A stretch of 64,000 nucleotides of DNA from Flaccisagitta enflata (Eukaryota; Chaetognatha; Sagittoidea; Aphragmophora). Position 1 is the stretch's first letter; each line of letters starts with the position of its first letter. Where the stretch lies: contig OZ231127.1 of NCBI GenBank assembly GCA_965153355.1, positions 27,094,001-27,158,000 on the forward strand, in the 5' to 3' direction. Below, in pieces: positions 1 to 10,956 of the stretch. Both the position numbers and the translations under genes were made by a program. The notes under the pieces are model-generated. The model was not told the origin of the DNA and did no database searches. It saw only the letters and a list, made by a program, of their open reading frames with translations.

Positions 1-84
1 TGAATTAGCCTTGGGAAAGCTTACAGGCTCTTGAGGGCCCTCAATCAGCCCTCTATAGCACGTCATCACATTCACAAAGGACAA
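1..84. other. no gene recognised
   Basis: Short unique-looking stretch at the window edge. The text before the family-A motif contains pieces of the kind 'ctcaatcagccctct', similar to the degenerate 21-bp units found inside other A-bounded elements, so this may be the inner end of such an element cut by the window boundary. Confidence 0.3.
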
Positions 85-200
85 ACAAAAGTCCCCCTGT
101 GTTCTACAGGACTTTGTCCCCTTTGGGGCCGCTGCCCTGCTTCCCCTCGCTGCAATTCCCAATCAAGCAAAGCAGGGCAACGGGTATCGCTGACCACATA
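85..200 (-). repeat. family A structured dispersed motif
   Basis: Read on the minus strand it carries the family core GGTCAGCGRTACCC, then a long stem (GCCCTGCTT 134-142 pairing with AAGCAGGGC 170-178), then a CCCC/GGGG hairpin, then a hairpin around GTCCTGTAGAACACAGG. The same order recurs in about 16 whole or partial copies across the window. The outer hairpin (H1) is not evident here. Confidence 0.75.
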
Positions 201-1084
201 AAACAGTCGTGGTTGCTTTGAAGACTGACATGGCTGTTTATAGAGGGTTGATATCAGGCCTTGTGAAGGCAAATCTGTGATAGCTGATTTAGGGCTTGGG
301 AGGACATATAGGGCCAAAGAGGGCCATGGGGTGAGCACACATGGAGGTAAATGAACTTCAGAGCCACTGCCTCAAGTGAACTTTCTCCAGCCTCAAGTCA
401 TCCTATGGCCTAACAACCTTCTGACTCGTCAGCTAGGTATCTTATTAGATAGCTGTTCTGCTGTTGACCTAACTTCACAGGCTTAAGCACCACAACTGTC
501 CATGGGATATACCAGTAATGGCGGCTGTCGCCGTGAGGAACAAAGTCATAAGCATTGGTCACTTTTCACCATCTTCAGTCACTGAAATTTTGTTAGATCA
601 AATCAAAAGCAATTGTATGTATTGACAACACTGAAAATCAGAGAAAAATAGGACTGAGCCACACCTCAAACCAGGTGTTTTATATCTCAAACATTTCTTG
701 TCATAAAGCATATTAATCATTTCTAACCAGTATCCTTCACAGGGTTGACATTCAGCCCTCTTAGCCCTTAATTCAACTTTTTCAGCTCTCTAATCAGTCT
801 TCATAGGCCTCAAACAAACCCTCTCACGCAGCAGAAATTTTCGCACTTCATATTATGTTTTGAAAACTGCAATACCTGACCTTTAGAAAATCAATAAAAC
901 AATAGCGGTCGCCATGCACAATGTATTTTAATACAAAGAAATAAATGCATTGAAATTAGTAGCAAAACTCAAGGTAACTGGCACATAACAGCGGGTTTTT
1001 CAAAGACGATGCCAGCTCAAAAATGATGGCAAATATATCTTATAAACAAAGGGAAAGCAAATGGCGGAATAAAAAGCTTCAAAA
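201..1084. other. no gene recognised
   Basis: AT-rich unique-looking sequence. Short open frames exist but none has domain-like content, splice context or codon regularity. Phrases such as 'cagccctcttagcccttaattc' around 750-830 look like decayed minisatellite units. Confidence 0.4.
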
Positions 1085-2110
1085 TTACAATCCCAAACTG
1101 GGGACTGTAATTTTTTAAGCTTTCTCATTGTGTAAACGCAACTCAAGAAGATACATGATAAAACAAGTTAAAAAAACAATCAACATTGTTTTAATAATAA
1201 CAAAACTTGATAATAATAACAAAACTTGATAATAATAACAAGTGGATGATAAAGATGACAAATTTTCAAAAAAAAATTTCAAAAAAGTTTTTAAAAAATA
1301 CATAAAAAAAAAACTCAAAAAGAATTTTTAAAAAAATTCAAAAAAAAAAAAAGATTTCAAATTTTTTAAAAAAAGAATAGAAAAAAAATCCAAAACAATT
1401 TTAAAAAAATTTTCAAAAAAAATTTGAACAAAAAAGATTTTTATAAAAATTATCAAAAAAAATTAAAAAAAAAATTTCAAAAAAATTAAAAAAAAAAATT
1501 TTCATAAAAATTATCATAGAAATTTTCAAAAAAACTTAAGTTGAAGATGATGACAGTAGTTGAAGATGATGACAGTAGTTGAAGATGATGACAGTAGTTG
1601 AAGATGATGACAGTAGTTGAAGACAATGACAGTAGTTGAAGACGATGACAGTAGTTGAAGACGATGACAGTAGTTGAAGACGATGACAGTAGTTGAAGAC
1701 AATGACAGTAGTTGAAGACGATGACAGTAGTTGAAGACGATGACAGTAGTTGAAGACGATGACAGTAGTTGAAGACGATGACAGTAGTTGATGACGATGA
1801 CAGTAGTTGAAGACGATGACAGTAGTTGAAGACGATGACAGTAGTTGAAGACGATGACAGGAGTTGAAGATGATGACAGGAGTTGAAGATGATGACAGGA
1901 GTTGAAGATGATGACAGTAGCTGAAGATGATGACAGTAGTTGAAGATGATGACAGTAGTTGAAGATGATGACAGTAGCTGAAGATGATGACAGTAGCTGA
2001 AGATGATGACAGTAGCTGAAGATGATGACAGTAGCTGAAGATGATGACAGTAGCTGAAGATGATGACAGTAGCTGAAAATGAATCCTGAAATCCATGACG
2101 ACAAACTTAA
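1085..2110 (+). mobile_element. family D hairpin-ended element with 19-bp minisatellite
   Basis: Three parts in order: a hairpin-bearing end at 1085-1140 (cccaaactgggg, then the 'aagctttctcattg' phrase also seen at 3420 and 20535), an A-rich spacer of repeated tttcaaaaaa at 1255-1535, and a tandem array at 1541-2077. An inverted version of the same three-part structure lies at 19625-20670. It is probably a non-autonomous dispersed element. No ORF of its own is visible. Confidence 0.55.
1541..2077. repeat. 19-bp minisatellite
   Basis: About 28 copies of TTGAAGATGATGACAGTAG. Variants are grouped: GATGATG at the left, GACGATG in the middle, and AGCTGAA replacing AGTTGAA at the right. Because 19 is not a multiple of three and the unit has no stop on the minus strand, long repetitive open frames arise there as artefacts. 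Confidence 0.95.
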
Positions 2111-2345
2111 AGAAAAAAATCAGAAGGTAATGAATGAGCAAGTAAAAAAATTTTTCAACTCCAACCTTCTATATAAATCGCCTAAGTCCTAGTAACATAT
2201 TACCACATTAATAAGCTAATATCTGATAAACCAGACTTCAGATTTAATTCGAATTTTGCAGGGGCTGTTCAATTAGTATCCTTCACTTGAATACCAAATA
2301 AAACAAGCTTCAAAAAAAGCTTAAAAACAACAGTCCTCGACTGTA
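2111..2345. repeat. family C dispersed repeat unit (partial)
   Basis: Contains the family C phrase around 'cctaagtcctagtaacatatta', then 'accagacttcagatttaattcg' and 'ttttgcaggggc' as at 3790-3900 and 4330-4400. It abuts the minisatellites on both sides. Confidence 0.6.
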
Positions 2346-2360
2346 GTCTATTTGGTGTCC

Positions 2361-2604
2361 GACCCGGCTACTCAGTCTGATCCGGCTACTCAGTCTGACC
2401 TGGCTACTCAGTCTGACCCGGCTACTCAGTCTGACCCGGCTACTCAGTCTGACCCGGCTACTCAGTCTGACCCGGCTACTCAGTCTGACCCGGCTACTCA
2501 GTCTGACCCGGCTACTCAGTCTGACCCGGCTACTCAGTCTGACCCGGCTACTCAGTCTGACCCGGCTACTCAGTCTGACCCAGCTACTCAGTCTGACCCG
2601 GTTA
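2361..2604. repeat. 18-bp minisatellite
   Basis: About 13.5 copies of GACCCGGCTACTCAGTCT, very homogeneous. As 18 is a multiple of three it reads as a periodic six-residue peptide (PATQSD), which I regard as an array artefact, not a gene. Confidence 0.95.
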
Positions 2605-2659
2605 CCAATTGCATACCTTAAAGTCCATGATAGCATACCTTGAAGTTCAGGGTTATAAT

Positions 2660-2810
2660 CCAACAATAAAAAAAAAAAAAAATTTCAAAAAAAAAAAAAA
2701 ATTTTTCAAAAAAAAAAAAATTTTTTTCAAAAAAAAAAATTTTCAAAAAAAATTTTTTTCAAAATTTTCAAAATTTTCAAAAAACTTTTTTTTCACTAAA
2801 AAAATTCTAA
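2660..2810. repeat. A-rich simple sequence
   Basis: Runs of A interrupted by tttc, like the spacers at 1255-1535 and 3600-3775. Confidence 0.85.
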
Positions 2811-3389
2811 AGTCCAGGAAATAATGTTACTAGATACATCATAAATACCCTTTTATTTTCTTAACCAATATTCAGAATTTACTGAAATCTTGCAAGGGAG
2901 CTTTAATTGATGCAATGAACCTTCACAACAAGTTTGAACAACATTGGTGAACCTTTACTACCCTTCCCCTATGTAAATTGAACAAGTCTAAGAATTAATA
3001 TTACTAGCAAAATACCCTAATATCTTCTAAACCAATACTCAGAATTATCTGAAATCTTGCAGGGGGGCTTTAATAAGCACAATGAACTTCTAAAACAAGT
3101 TTAAACAACATTGGTGAACCTTTACTACCCTTCCCCTATATAAATTTCATAAGTCCAGGAATTAATATTACTACAAATATAATAAGCAAAGGGTATCAAA
3201 TATTTATGTATGTTGTTGAAAGTTGGTACACAGGTTAGTAATGCCCTCAAAATAACACTGACCAAGTTTCATCAACATATGAGTTGTGCTTCTCAAGTTT
3301 TTAAGGGTTGACACACACAGACACACGAACGACTCACTACACGATCAAGGCTATGTTATAGTCCTCGACATAAACTGATCGTCGAGGAC
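2811..3389 (+). repeat. family C repeat with terminal hairpin
   Basis: Two to three degenerate family C units ('ttactacccttcccctat', 'accaatactcagaatt', 'ttgcaggggggcttta') ending in a perfect hairpin at 3361-3389 (GTCCTCGAC pairing with GTCGAGGAC). The same end elsewhere uses different paired bases (5460-5485, 6461-6485, 17123-17148). Confidence 0.6.
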
Positions 3390-3780
3390 AATTACAGTCC
3401 CCGACTGGAGACTAATTTTTGAAGCTTTCTCGTTGCATAAACGCAACTCGATAAGACACACGACAAGACAGTAATTTCTAGGAAAAAGAAAAAAGAAAAA
3501 TACATTCAATATTGTTTTAATGATGACAAAACTTGATAATGATAACAATAGTGGATGATGATGATGACAACAACGATTGATAATGACAACAAAAATCTAA
3601 GAAGAAAATGTTCAAAAAAATTTTCAAAAAAATTTTAAAAAAAATTTAAAAAAAATTTAAAAAAAATTTTCCAAAAAATTTTGAAAAAAAATTTAAAAAA
3701 ATTTTTGAAAAAAAAATTTTTAAACAAAAATTTTCAAAAAAAAAATTCAAAAAAGATTTTCAAAAAAAAAAAAAGAATTC
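3390..3780 (+). mobile_element. family D element, copy lacking the 19-bp array
   Basis: Starts with a hairpin at 3396-3413 (AGTCCCC...GGAGACT), followed by 'gaagctttctcgttgcataaacgcaactcg', a short GATGATGAC-rich piece (3530-3590), then tttcaaaaaa A-rich spacer to 3775. The order matches 1085-1540. It directly abuts the family C hairpin. Confidence 0.5.
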
Positions 3781-4500
3781 ATCAACTCCAATCCTCTATA
3801 TAAATCGCCTAAGTCCTAGTAACATATTACTACATTAATAAGCTTATATCTTATAAACCAGACTTCAGATTTAATTTAAATTTTGCAGGGGCAGTTCAAT
3901 TAATATCCTTTACTTATATACCAAATTAAAAAAAAATTCACATAACTTTGCTACCCTTTGCCTATATAAACTGCCTTAGTCATAGTAATATATTACTACA
4001 CAAATAAGTTTATATCTCATAAACCAGACTTCAGATTTAATTCGAATTTTGCATGGGTGGTTTATTTACTACCCTCTACTTGTATACCAAATTAAAAAAA
4101 AATTCATTAACCTTTACTACCCTCTACCTATGTAAACCACTTAAGTCCCAGCTAAATATTACTACAAAAATAATAGGCAAAGGGTAGTAAAAGTTAATGA
4201 ATTTTTTTGAAAATTGGTGCACAAGCTCCTTTTGACCTATAAACAACACCAGCAAAGTTTCATAAAATTCTAAAGTCTAGTTCCAGAGATATGAGAAGGT
4301 TTTAAACAACAAACAACAAACAAATTATAGTAACATATTACTACATAAATAAGCTAATATCTGATAAACCAGACTTCAGATTTAATTTGAATTTTGCAGG
4401 GGTTGTTTATTTAGTACCTTTTACTTTCATACCAAATTAAAAAAAAATTCACATAGGTTTACTACCCTCTACCTATGTAAATTGCTTAAGTCCAGTAAAA
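3781..4500 (+). repeat. family C tandem units, about 168 bp each
   Basis: Successive units carry 'accctttgcctatgtaaa', 'aagtcctagtaacatattac', 'aaaccagacttcagattt', 'ttttgcagggg' and 'ccaaattaaaaaaaaattca'. The start of one unit to the next (3953 to 4121) is about 168 bp. The array is interrupted by a TA-flanked element at 4503. Confidence 0.7.
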
Positions 4501-4502
4501 TA

Positions 4503-5269
4503 CAGGGCATTCAATCTCATTCGACACGAAAGAAACCTTTATTGTGCTTAAACTATTTGACTTTTCAGTTTGATTTTTTTTTTCTCATAAAAGCACTATG
4601 TATGACGTTTTTTGTATCAAATTTTCATAGGAGTGGGTCTTGAAATTCAGCAGAAATCCATGTTTGAAGTTCAGCAGTAAATTCAACAAAAAAGGTGTTT
4701 TTCTCACAAATTTTGACTTAAAAAATGCGAAAAATTCAATGTGCTTCAAACTTCAGATTCTTGATTAGAGTCAAGTGATAAATGCGAAGACCCCCTTGTC
4801 AGAGATAGCCAGGTTTTATCACAGAACAGTGAACTTTAGGCAAATACTATCAAAATTTTAATAAAAATCTTACAAAAACTTAATCAAAGATTGTTTTTTT
4901 CCAGTAAAAACGAAAATGGTTGATCATGATGAAATTTCAAAGAATTGTTTTTCTCAGATACAAAAACTGTATGAAATTATCTGCCATTCTAGACCAATCT
5001 GACATCCGTAACTCAAAGCGTTTTGAAATGAGAGCAGTTTAAAGATGAAAGGTCAGAACCACAAAGTTAAACAAAACTTCCCATCTCATTATGACATCTT
5101 ACACTTTAAAATGGGTTATCTCCTAAACTAATTGACCCAGTACCATGAAATTTGGACACAGAAAACGTCATATGTACTTCTTTTAGGAGAAAAAAAAATC
5201 AAATTGAAAAGTTGATTCATTTTTGCACAGCATAGGTTCTTTTTGTGTCAAATGAGATTGAAGACCCTG
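4503..5269. mobile_element. TA-flanked TIR element (mariner/Tc-like MITE)
   Basis: Terminal inverted repeats of about 35 bp: left CAGGGCATTCAATCTCATT, right AATGAGATTGAAGACCCTG, flanked by TA (4501-4502, 5270-5271). Removing it with one TA restores continuous family C sequence ('cagtaaaaTAactacaaaaataatagg'). There is no transposase frame, so it is non-autonomous. TA target and TIR style fit Tc1/mariner-type transposition. Confidence 0.75.
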
Positions 5270-5271
5270 TA

Positions 5272-5502
5272 TAACTACAAAAATAATAGGTAAAGGGTAG
5301 TAAAAGTTAATGAATTTTTCTGAAAATTGGTAAACAAGCTCCCATTGACATAAAAATAACACTGGTAAAGTTTCATGAAATTCTGAATTCTGCTTCAAAA
5401 GATATGAGGTTTTAAACGACAACAAACAACAGACTACACGATCAGGTCCACCTCATAGTCACCGACAAAAACTTTTCGTCGGGGACAAAAAAAATTCACA
5501 TA
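5272..5502 (+). repeat. family C unit and terminal hairpin (interrupted by next element)
   Basis: Continues the family C array after the 4503-5269 insertion ('aataataggtaaagggtagtaaaag', then 'gatatgaggttttaaacgac') and ends in the hairpin 5460-5485 (CCGACAAAAACTTTTCGTCGG). Confidence 0.65.
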
Positions 5503-6065
5503 CAGTAGATCTCGTATAGACTTGAGATAACGGGGGCAAGCATTGTAAAAAAACAAATGAAGCCAAAGGATTGATATTTGAAACAAAGACTTATAAAGGG
5601 ATGCTTTATTGCCCATGATAGCTTGTTGCCATGGAAACACATTTCCATGTATTCACGCTAAAGTATCAATATTTTAAGAAATTTTTTGAGGGAACATTTT
5701 CCAAAATTGAATTTGCTACAACTTTCCCACAGTATGTTCTGTATGAATGTTACTCGTTTAGCGGTTGCTAAGGGTTCTCACACATAGATACGCTCCTTAG
5801 CAACGGCCAAACGAGCAACATTCTTACAGAACATACTGTGGGAAAGTTGTAGCAAATATGATTTTAAGCAATGTTCCCTAAAAAAATCTCTCAAAATATT
5901 GATATTTTAGCGAGAATACATGGAAATGTGTTTCCATGGCAACCAGCTATCATGGGGAAGTAAGCATCCTTTGATTAGTCTATGATCCAAATATTACTCC
6001 CCTAGCTTCATTCGTCTCTCTACAGTGCTTGCCCCCGTTATCTCGAGTCTAGACGAGATCTACTG
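5503..6065. mobile_element. TA-flanked foldback (near-perfect 563-bp palindrome)
   Basis: Starts CAGTAGATCTCGTATAGAC and ends GTCTAGACGAGATCTACTG, with TA on both sides (5501-5502, 6066-6067). The arms pair along nearly the whole length, with the centre near 5780-5795 between 'gcggttgctaagg' and 'ccttagcaacggcc'. Excision leaves 'aattcacaTAcctctactaccc', which matches undisturbed family C copies. It has no coding frame and would form a long hairpin if transcribed. Confidence 0.85.
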
Positions 6066-6490
6066 TACCTCTACTACCCTTTGCCTATGTAAATTGCCTA
6101 AGTCCTAGTAACATATTACTAACTAAATTAGCTAATATCTCATGAACCAGACTTCAGATTTAATATGAATTTTGCAGGGGCTGATTATATGGTGACCTTT
6201 ACTTGTTTACCAAATTAAAAAAAAATTCACATAAGTTTACTACCCTCTACCTATGTAAATCGCCTAAGTTCAGTAAGATATTACCATAAAAGTAATAGGC
6301 AAAGAGTAGTAAAAGTTAGTGATTGGTACACAAGCTCCAATTGACCTATAAACAACACCAGCAAAGTTTCATAAAATTCTGAAGTCTGGTTCCAGAAATA
6401 TAAGAAGGTTTTAAACAGACAGACAACAACAGACTACACATCACTGCTACTTCATAGTCACCGACGAAAACTGTTCGTCGGGGACAAATT
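6066..6490 (+). repeat. family C units with terminal hairpin
   Basis: Two units 168 bp apart (6070 and 6238) with 'accctttgcctatgtaaatt' and 'accagacttcagatttaat', then 'cagacagacaacaacagac' and the hairpin 6461-6485 (CCGACGAA...TTCGTCGG). Confidence 0.7.
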
Positions 6491-7119
6491 TAAAAAAAAA
6501 AGTCTGTTGTATACTAACGGCAACTATTTTTTTTCTTTTTCATTCTTTCTTTCTTTCGGTGGCAAATTATCGACGATTAACGCATAAGAGAGAATCTAAC
6601 GAGAAAGGTCTAAGGAAGAGTAAGAAAAAAAACAGACAATCAATATCACTTGAAATTACATCTTCTACGACGCGAAGCGTAGTTGGGGTAAGAACAGATG
6701 AGTAGATCGATGTGGAGCAGGATTAGCGACCCACAAATAAATGAATTTCTGATGATCTGACTGCACTGAATGAGACACGGCTCGATGATCGATGAATGTC
6801 GACTGATGAACAAACACATACAGATGAACGACCACATACTGATGGACGAGTGAATGATGCGTCGTCTGATGAATGTGTCCATCTTTTATCAATGGCGTAG
6901 ATGTGAAGAGCGCCGTCCGTTTGCAAGTCGGCGTAGATGGCGTTCCACACGCCCGTGATGATTGCATTTTACACGCCCATAAGGATGGCGTTTCACACGC
7001 CCGTGAGGAAGCCGTGAACGTCCGTAGCAGCGTCGAACACGACGGAAGAAGAGGCGCCCTGTATACATAACAGGACTTCATAATTAAACAATTAAGATTA
7101 TTGAACTCTGAAAAAAACT
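6491..7119. other. unique region with short direct repeats
   Basis: No gene recognised. At about 6920-7020 there are three imperfect copies, roughly 27 bp each, of a unit around 'cacacgcccgtgaggatggcgt'. CpG content is higher here than in the surroundings. Small open frames on both strands have no recognisable content. Confidence 0.4.
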
Positions 7120-7260
7120 CTTAACAAGTCATTTAAGGATCAAACATGGTCAGCGGTACCCGATGCCCTACTTGGAGTTGGAGTGATAGCTGAAGAAGTA
7201 GAGTGAGAGCAGGGCAGCAGCCCCAAAAGGCAGATATCCTGTAGGACAGGGGTGAATTTC
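7120..7260 (+). repeat. family A motif (complete, with H1)
   Basis: H1 is atttaaggat (7131-7140), pairing through G-U wobbles in the plus-strand sense. The core ggtcagcggtaccc starts at 7148, followed by the gccctacttg...gagcagggc stem, the 'ggcagcagcccc' segment and the tcctgtagga hairpin. It serves as the left inverted end of the 7216-7584 element. Confidence 0.75.
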
Positions 7261-7584
7261 CATATGTTTTGAGAGGGCATACTTGAGGCCTTTGGAGCAA
7301 TTTTCCAAAATATTCAATGGAGGTTTTGTATTTTTTACAATTTCTCATCAATTTGCCATGTTATTCAATGGGAATTTCACATTTTTTTCATTTTTCATCA
7401 ATTTTCCATGTTATTCAATGTAAACTGAGCATTTCTCATGTTATTCAATGAGAATTTCAGGCTTGGGAAGCTTCGGGGGGGGGCCAGACGGACGCACAGA
7501 CGTACAAATGTACGGACAAACGGACGGACATATGGAAATTCACCCCTGTGTCCTACAGGATATCGACCCTTCGGGGCCGCTGCC
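7216..7584. mobile_element. A-bounded inverted-repeat element
   Basis: Left end 'gggcagcagccccaaaag...ggtgaatttccatatg' and right end 'catatggaaattcaccc...cttcggggccgctgcc' form inverted repeats of about 55 bp. The interior holds copies of a unit with 'cattcaatgggaatttcaca' (also at 62640-62905) and a gacggacg-rich subterminal stretch. Confidence 0.65.
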
Positions 7585-7659
7585 AAAAGAGTTAATGAAA
7601 ATGCAATGTAATTAGTTATCTGTGGACCGGACGAAGGTGTTGGGCGAAAGTGGTAGATA

Positions 7660-8158
7660 AAGATGGCGGACAAAGGTGGTGGACAAGGGTGGTGGACAAA
7701 GGCGGTGGACTAAGGTGGTGGACAAAGGCGGTGGACAGAGGTGGTGGACAAAGGTGGTGGGCTAAAGTGGTGGGTGAAGGTGGTGGGCGAAGGCGGCAGG
7801 CGTAGGTGGCAGGCGTAGGTGGTGGGTGAAGGTGGTGGGTAAAGATTGTGGGTGAAGTTGGTGGGCAAAGGTGGTGGGCCTATCACTCACCAACTGTCAC
7901 CGACCAACTATCACCCACCAATTATCACCCACCAACTATCACCCACCAACTATCGCCCACCAACTATCGCCCACCAACTATCACCCACCAACCATCTCCC
8001 ACCAACCATCTCCCACAAACCTTCACCCACCAACCTTCACTCACCAACCATCACCCACCAACCATCACCCACCAACCATCATCCACCAACCATCACCCAC
8101 CAACCATCACCCACCAACCATCACCCACCAACTATCACCCACCAACTATCACTCTGAA
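7660..8158. repeat. G-rich then C-rich 14-bp minisatellites in inverted orientation
   Basis: 7660-7880 is an array of ggtggtggacaaag-type units. 7881-8158 is caccaactatcacc units, roughly the reverse complement of the first. Together they form a large imperfect foldback. The frames open across the C-rich array are periodic artefacts. Confidence 0.9.
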
Positions 8159-8690
8159 TTTTTGAGCAATTTCAAACCTTGATGTTCTTTTAAGCGTATA
8201 AACTATCTGAGAAGAACAAGGCCAGATGCATGGCTACCCAAGTCGCGGGTGGGAGGGTAGGCGCAGTGATAAATAAGGCTAACCATATGTTTGGGGAGGA
8301 GCTGTATTGTAAAAACTGCCCATAAACAACTGAAAAGCATAGCATTTTAGACGGACCGACCAGCAGAGAGACGGACAGACGGATTATACATCCCTGAACC
8401 GATGAGGTCCTTTTCCTCACCTAAAATTTGCTTTGACCACGTGAGACTTCCATCACGAAGGTTGCAAGTTGCTGTACAGATTATTACGACGGATCGAATC
8501 AAGTGGTGCAGTTCTACAAGTCTTCAAGCTTCATTTAATCCAAAAATGTGAACGTGAAGTCGTGAACCAATACTTTCCCGTTGAAACGGGCACCTGTAAG
8601 GAATAGAGGGACAAGAACACAGGTGGATAGAGTTCCATTCCACTTCATCGAATCAAAAAAAAATTAGCTTACCATTAATGAGTACACTTT
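8159..8690. other. no gene recognised; partial family B sequence
   Basis: 8215-8275 contains 'aaggccagatgcatggctacccaagtcgcgggtgggagggtagg', the left end of family B (written here in pieces: ggccagatgcatggc, then gtcgcgggtggg), and 8350-8390 has its gacggac-type tract. Nothing coding is recognised. Confidence 0.4.
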
Positions 8691-8996
8691 TTAGTCGCGT
8701 GCCACGCGACTACACCTCGCTTTGTCGGTCCGGCCGTCCATCCGTCACATTTTACTTTTTCGGCGTCTGTGGGTTTTTTGGCCATGCTGCTCCTGCACAA
8801 ATGCTCCATTGACCTCAAATATAGCCCCTGCTCACCCGCACGCGACTATGAAAGCCGTGTATCCAGCCTTGTTTTATAAAAGAACATTTTTTTTATCATA
8901 AAACCTCACTGCTCCCGCCAAAATGGTAAAGTGACCTCAAATACGGCCTCTGTCTACCCGCACATGACTGGACTAGCCATGTATCCGGCCATGTTT
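8691..8996 (-). repeat. family B element plus a second partial copy
   Basis: Read on the plus strand it starts with hairpin AGTCGCGTGCCACGCGACT (8692-8710), a gtcggtccggccgtcc tract, 'tgctcctgcacaaatgctcc', 'gcccctgctcacccgcacgc', and ends 'gtatccagccttgttt' at about 8875. This is the full family order in reverse. 8904-8996 repeats the right half only. Confidence 0.7.
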
Positions 8997-10100
8997 GTGA
9001 ACAAGTAACCATGCTTATTGCACAGCAGCACACAAAATTACGCAAGGGGCACAAACGTAATAAGGTGTAAGGAGTGCAGGCATCCTTTAAGTTAAAGTTT
9101 AACAATAGAGTGGTCGAGGATAAGGGTCAAATTTCAAAAAATGATATACTCCAGTTTATGCATAAATATACCAAATTAGGTTTCCTCCCAAGTGGAGGTC
9201 TGAGTTTGAAGATTAAATCATGTCGGCAACATTATGGGCTTACTACGGCAATAAAAAAGTCTCTATAGTAAGAGTATGGTTTTGCCGACAAGGTTTCATG
9301 TTTGATTTCACACCCCAACTGATGAGAAATCATCTTTTTCGTGAATATTTGTTCAAAGGGCCTAGGTAAAACAATATGGAATTTGACCAAATTCCTGACC
9401 ACCATTTAACAAGGCCATAAACACTTCCCCCAGTCAAAGATGGGTGGGCAGGGGCGGAATAGTGAAAAAACACTCACATCTTGTTTTGGTTAGGTTACAG
9501 ACTGTTGGGACGGACTGACACGGCAATTTCTTGAGTAACGTGTCCGCGACTAAAAATTAAAACGATACTGCTACGCAATTTTTTTTGCAAACATCAGAAA
9601 TACTTACCATGCCATAATGGAGGGTCAAATGAGGTTTAAGCTGAAGCCCAATAAGTGCAAGCGATCGTGTCATCCAAGGCCCTCTTCCATTTATTTTAGT
9701 TTGGGTATAGTGAGGGATATTGTTCCACTTTTCGTATTGAGTGTAACTCATGCCTTCACTGAAAAAGGAAGTGAAGATAGGAAGTGAAATGAAGCACCAG
9801 AGAGTAGCGTCTAGCGAGATAGAGAAAGAATGAAGACATGACAGGTAAATTCACGATCCATCTCGATCCTGAGGGTCACTTTCACTAAGCATAAGGGACC
9901 AAGGCAATGGATAGATGGACGGACCACGAACGGGTCAATGGTCAGATGAAAAACGATGAGGAGATTTGTATTCATGGAACAAAATATGATATGAACCCCT
10001 GTATCTCTAAATCTCAATCGTCTCAAGGGAATACACTTTATTTCTATAAGTACGAAGTTTATAAAAACGTTAGGCTTGAAATACACTTTTTTTTTAATAA
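8997..10100. other. no gene recognised
   Basis: Unique-looking AT-rich sequence with a small family B trace near 9410-9550 ('gatgggtgggcaggggcgg', 'ggacggactgac', 'gtccgcgactaaaa'). Open frames of 60-90 codons have no recognisable features. Confidence 0.4.
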
Positions 10101-10495
10101 GAACCTAGTTTATAAGAATATCAAGGCTTTGAATAGCCTCAAAATTAAGAACATCTTAAGAACATACCAAAGCTTCAAATCTTAAGAAAAAAATTCGCTT
10201 AAAGTAACATTAAAAGAATATTAATAAAACATTAACATTTTAGTATGATAAGCTAAGATTTTTTAATTTCTAATATAATAACCAAGAAAATATCCCTAGA
10301 CATAAATGTTTGGCATTTGTTTTAATAGTATTCAAAAGAAATATATTTGATACAATCAAATAATAGTATACTATAAGGTTCCGTATAGTTTATATAGTAT
10401 TTTGAATTAAGAATGCTTTAAAAACGTTCAAGGCTTCATTTTGCCTTGAAAATAAAAACATGAAGCCTTCAAGAAAAAAAATGACGTTCTTATGA
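10100..10495. repeat. dispersed repeat shared with 63.84-63.98 kb
   Basis: 'aagaacctagtttataagaat', 'ggctttgaatagcctcaaaat' and 'taagaacatcttaag' at 10100-10165 are the reverse complement of sequence at 63910-63980. A related phrase 'catgaagccttcaagaaaaaa' occurs at 10460-10480. Confidence 0.55.
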
Positions 10496-10496
10496 G

Positions 10497-10626
<130 letters not shown>

Positions 10627-10789
10627 ATCAAAAAAAAAAAAAAAAAAAAAAATTGCGGTATTCACCTGGCGCGCGAACGGGACTGAAATAAAGTGATTGA
10701 GAATAAGATTCTGTGATGTCGAGTTGCTTTTCAGCTCAGATAAGAGCGCCGGTGGCTCCCCACTCAGATACTTACTGTTCGTAGCATAT

Positions 10790-10791
<2 letters not shown>

Positions 10792-10874
<83 letters not shown>
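10792..10874. repeat. (GA)n microsatellite
   Basis: About 40 GA units. The right side leads into 'ctcggccgccaagttagctac'; a related 'gttggcggccaaggagag' occurs at 12150-12170, so 10875-12165 may be one larger unit with inverted GGCCGCCAA/TTGGCGGCC ends. Confidence 0.95.
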
Positions 10875-10956
10875 CTCGGCCGCCAAGTTAGCTACTAGGT
10901 AGCTTAATCTAGCAACTTCAGAGGGGTATTCAGCTACCAAAAATGTCATTTAACTA

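Noticed and set aside
1526-2141. Two ~200-codon overlapping frames on the minus strand
   Set aside because: Both are the 19-bp minisatellite read in different phases; periodic composition with no other support.
2352-2621. Hexapeptide-repeat ORF (PATQSD)
   Set aside because: Exact product of an 18-bp array that starts and ends with the array; no signal peptide or flanking coding sequence.
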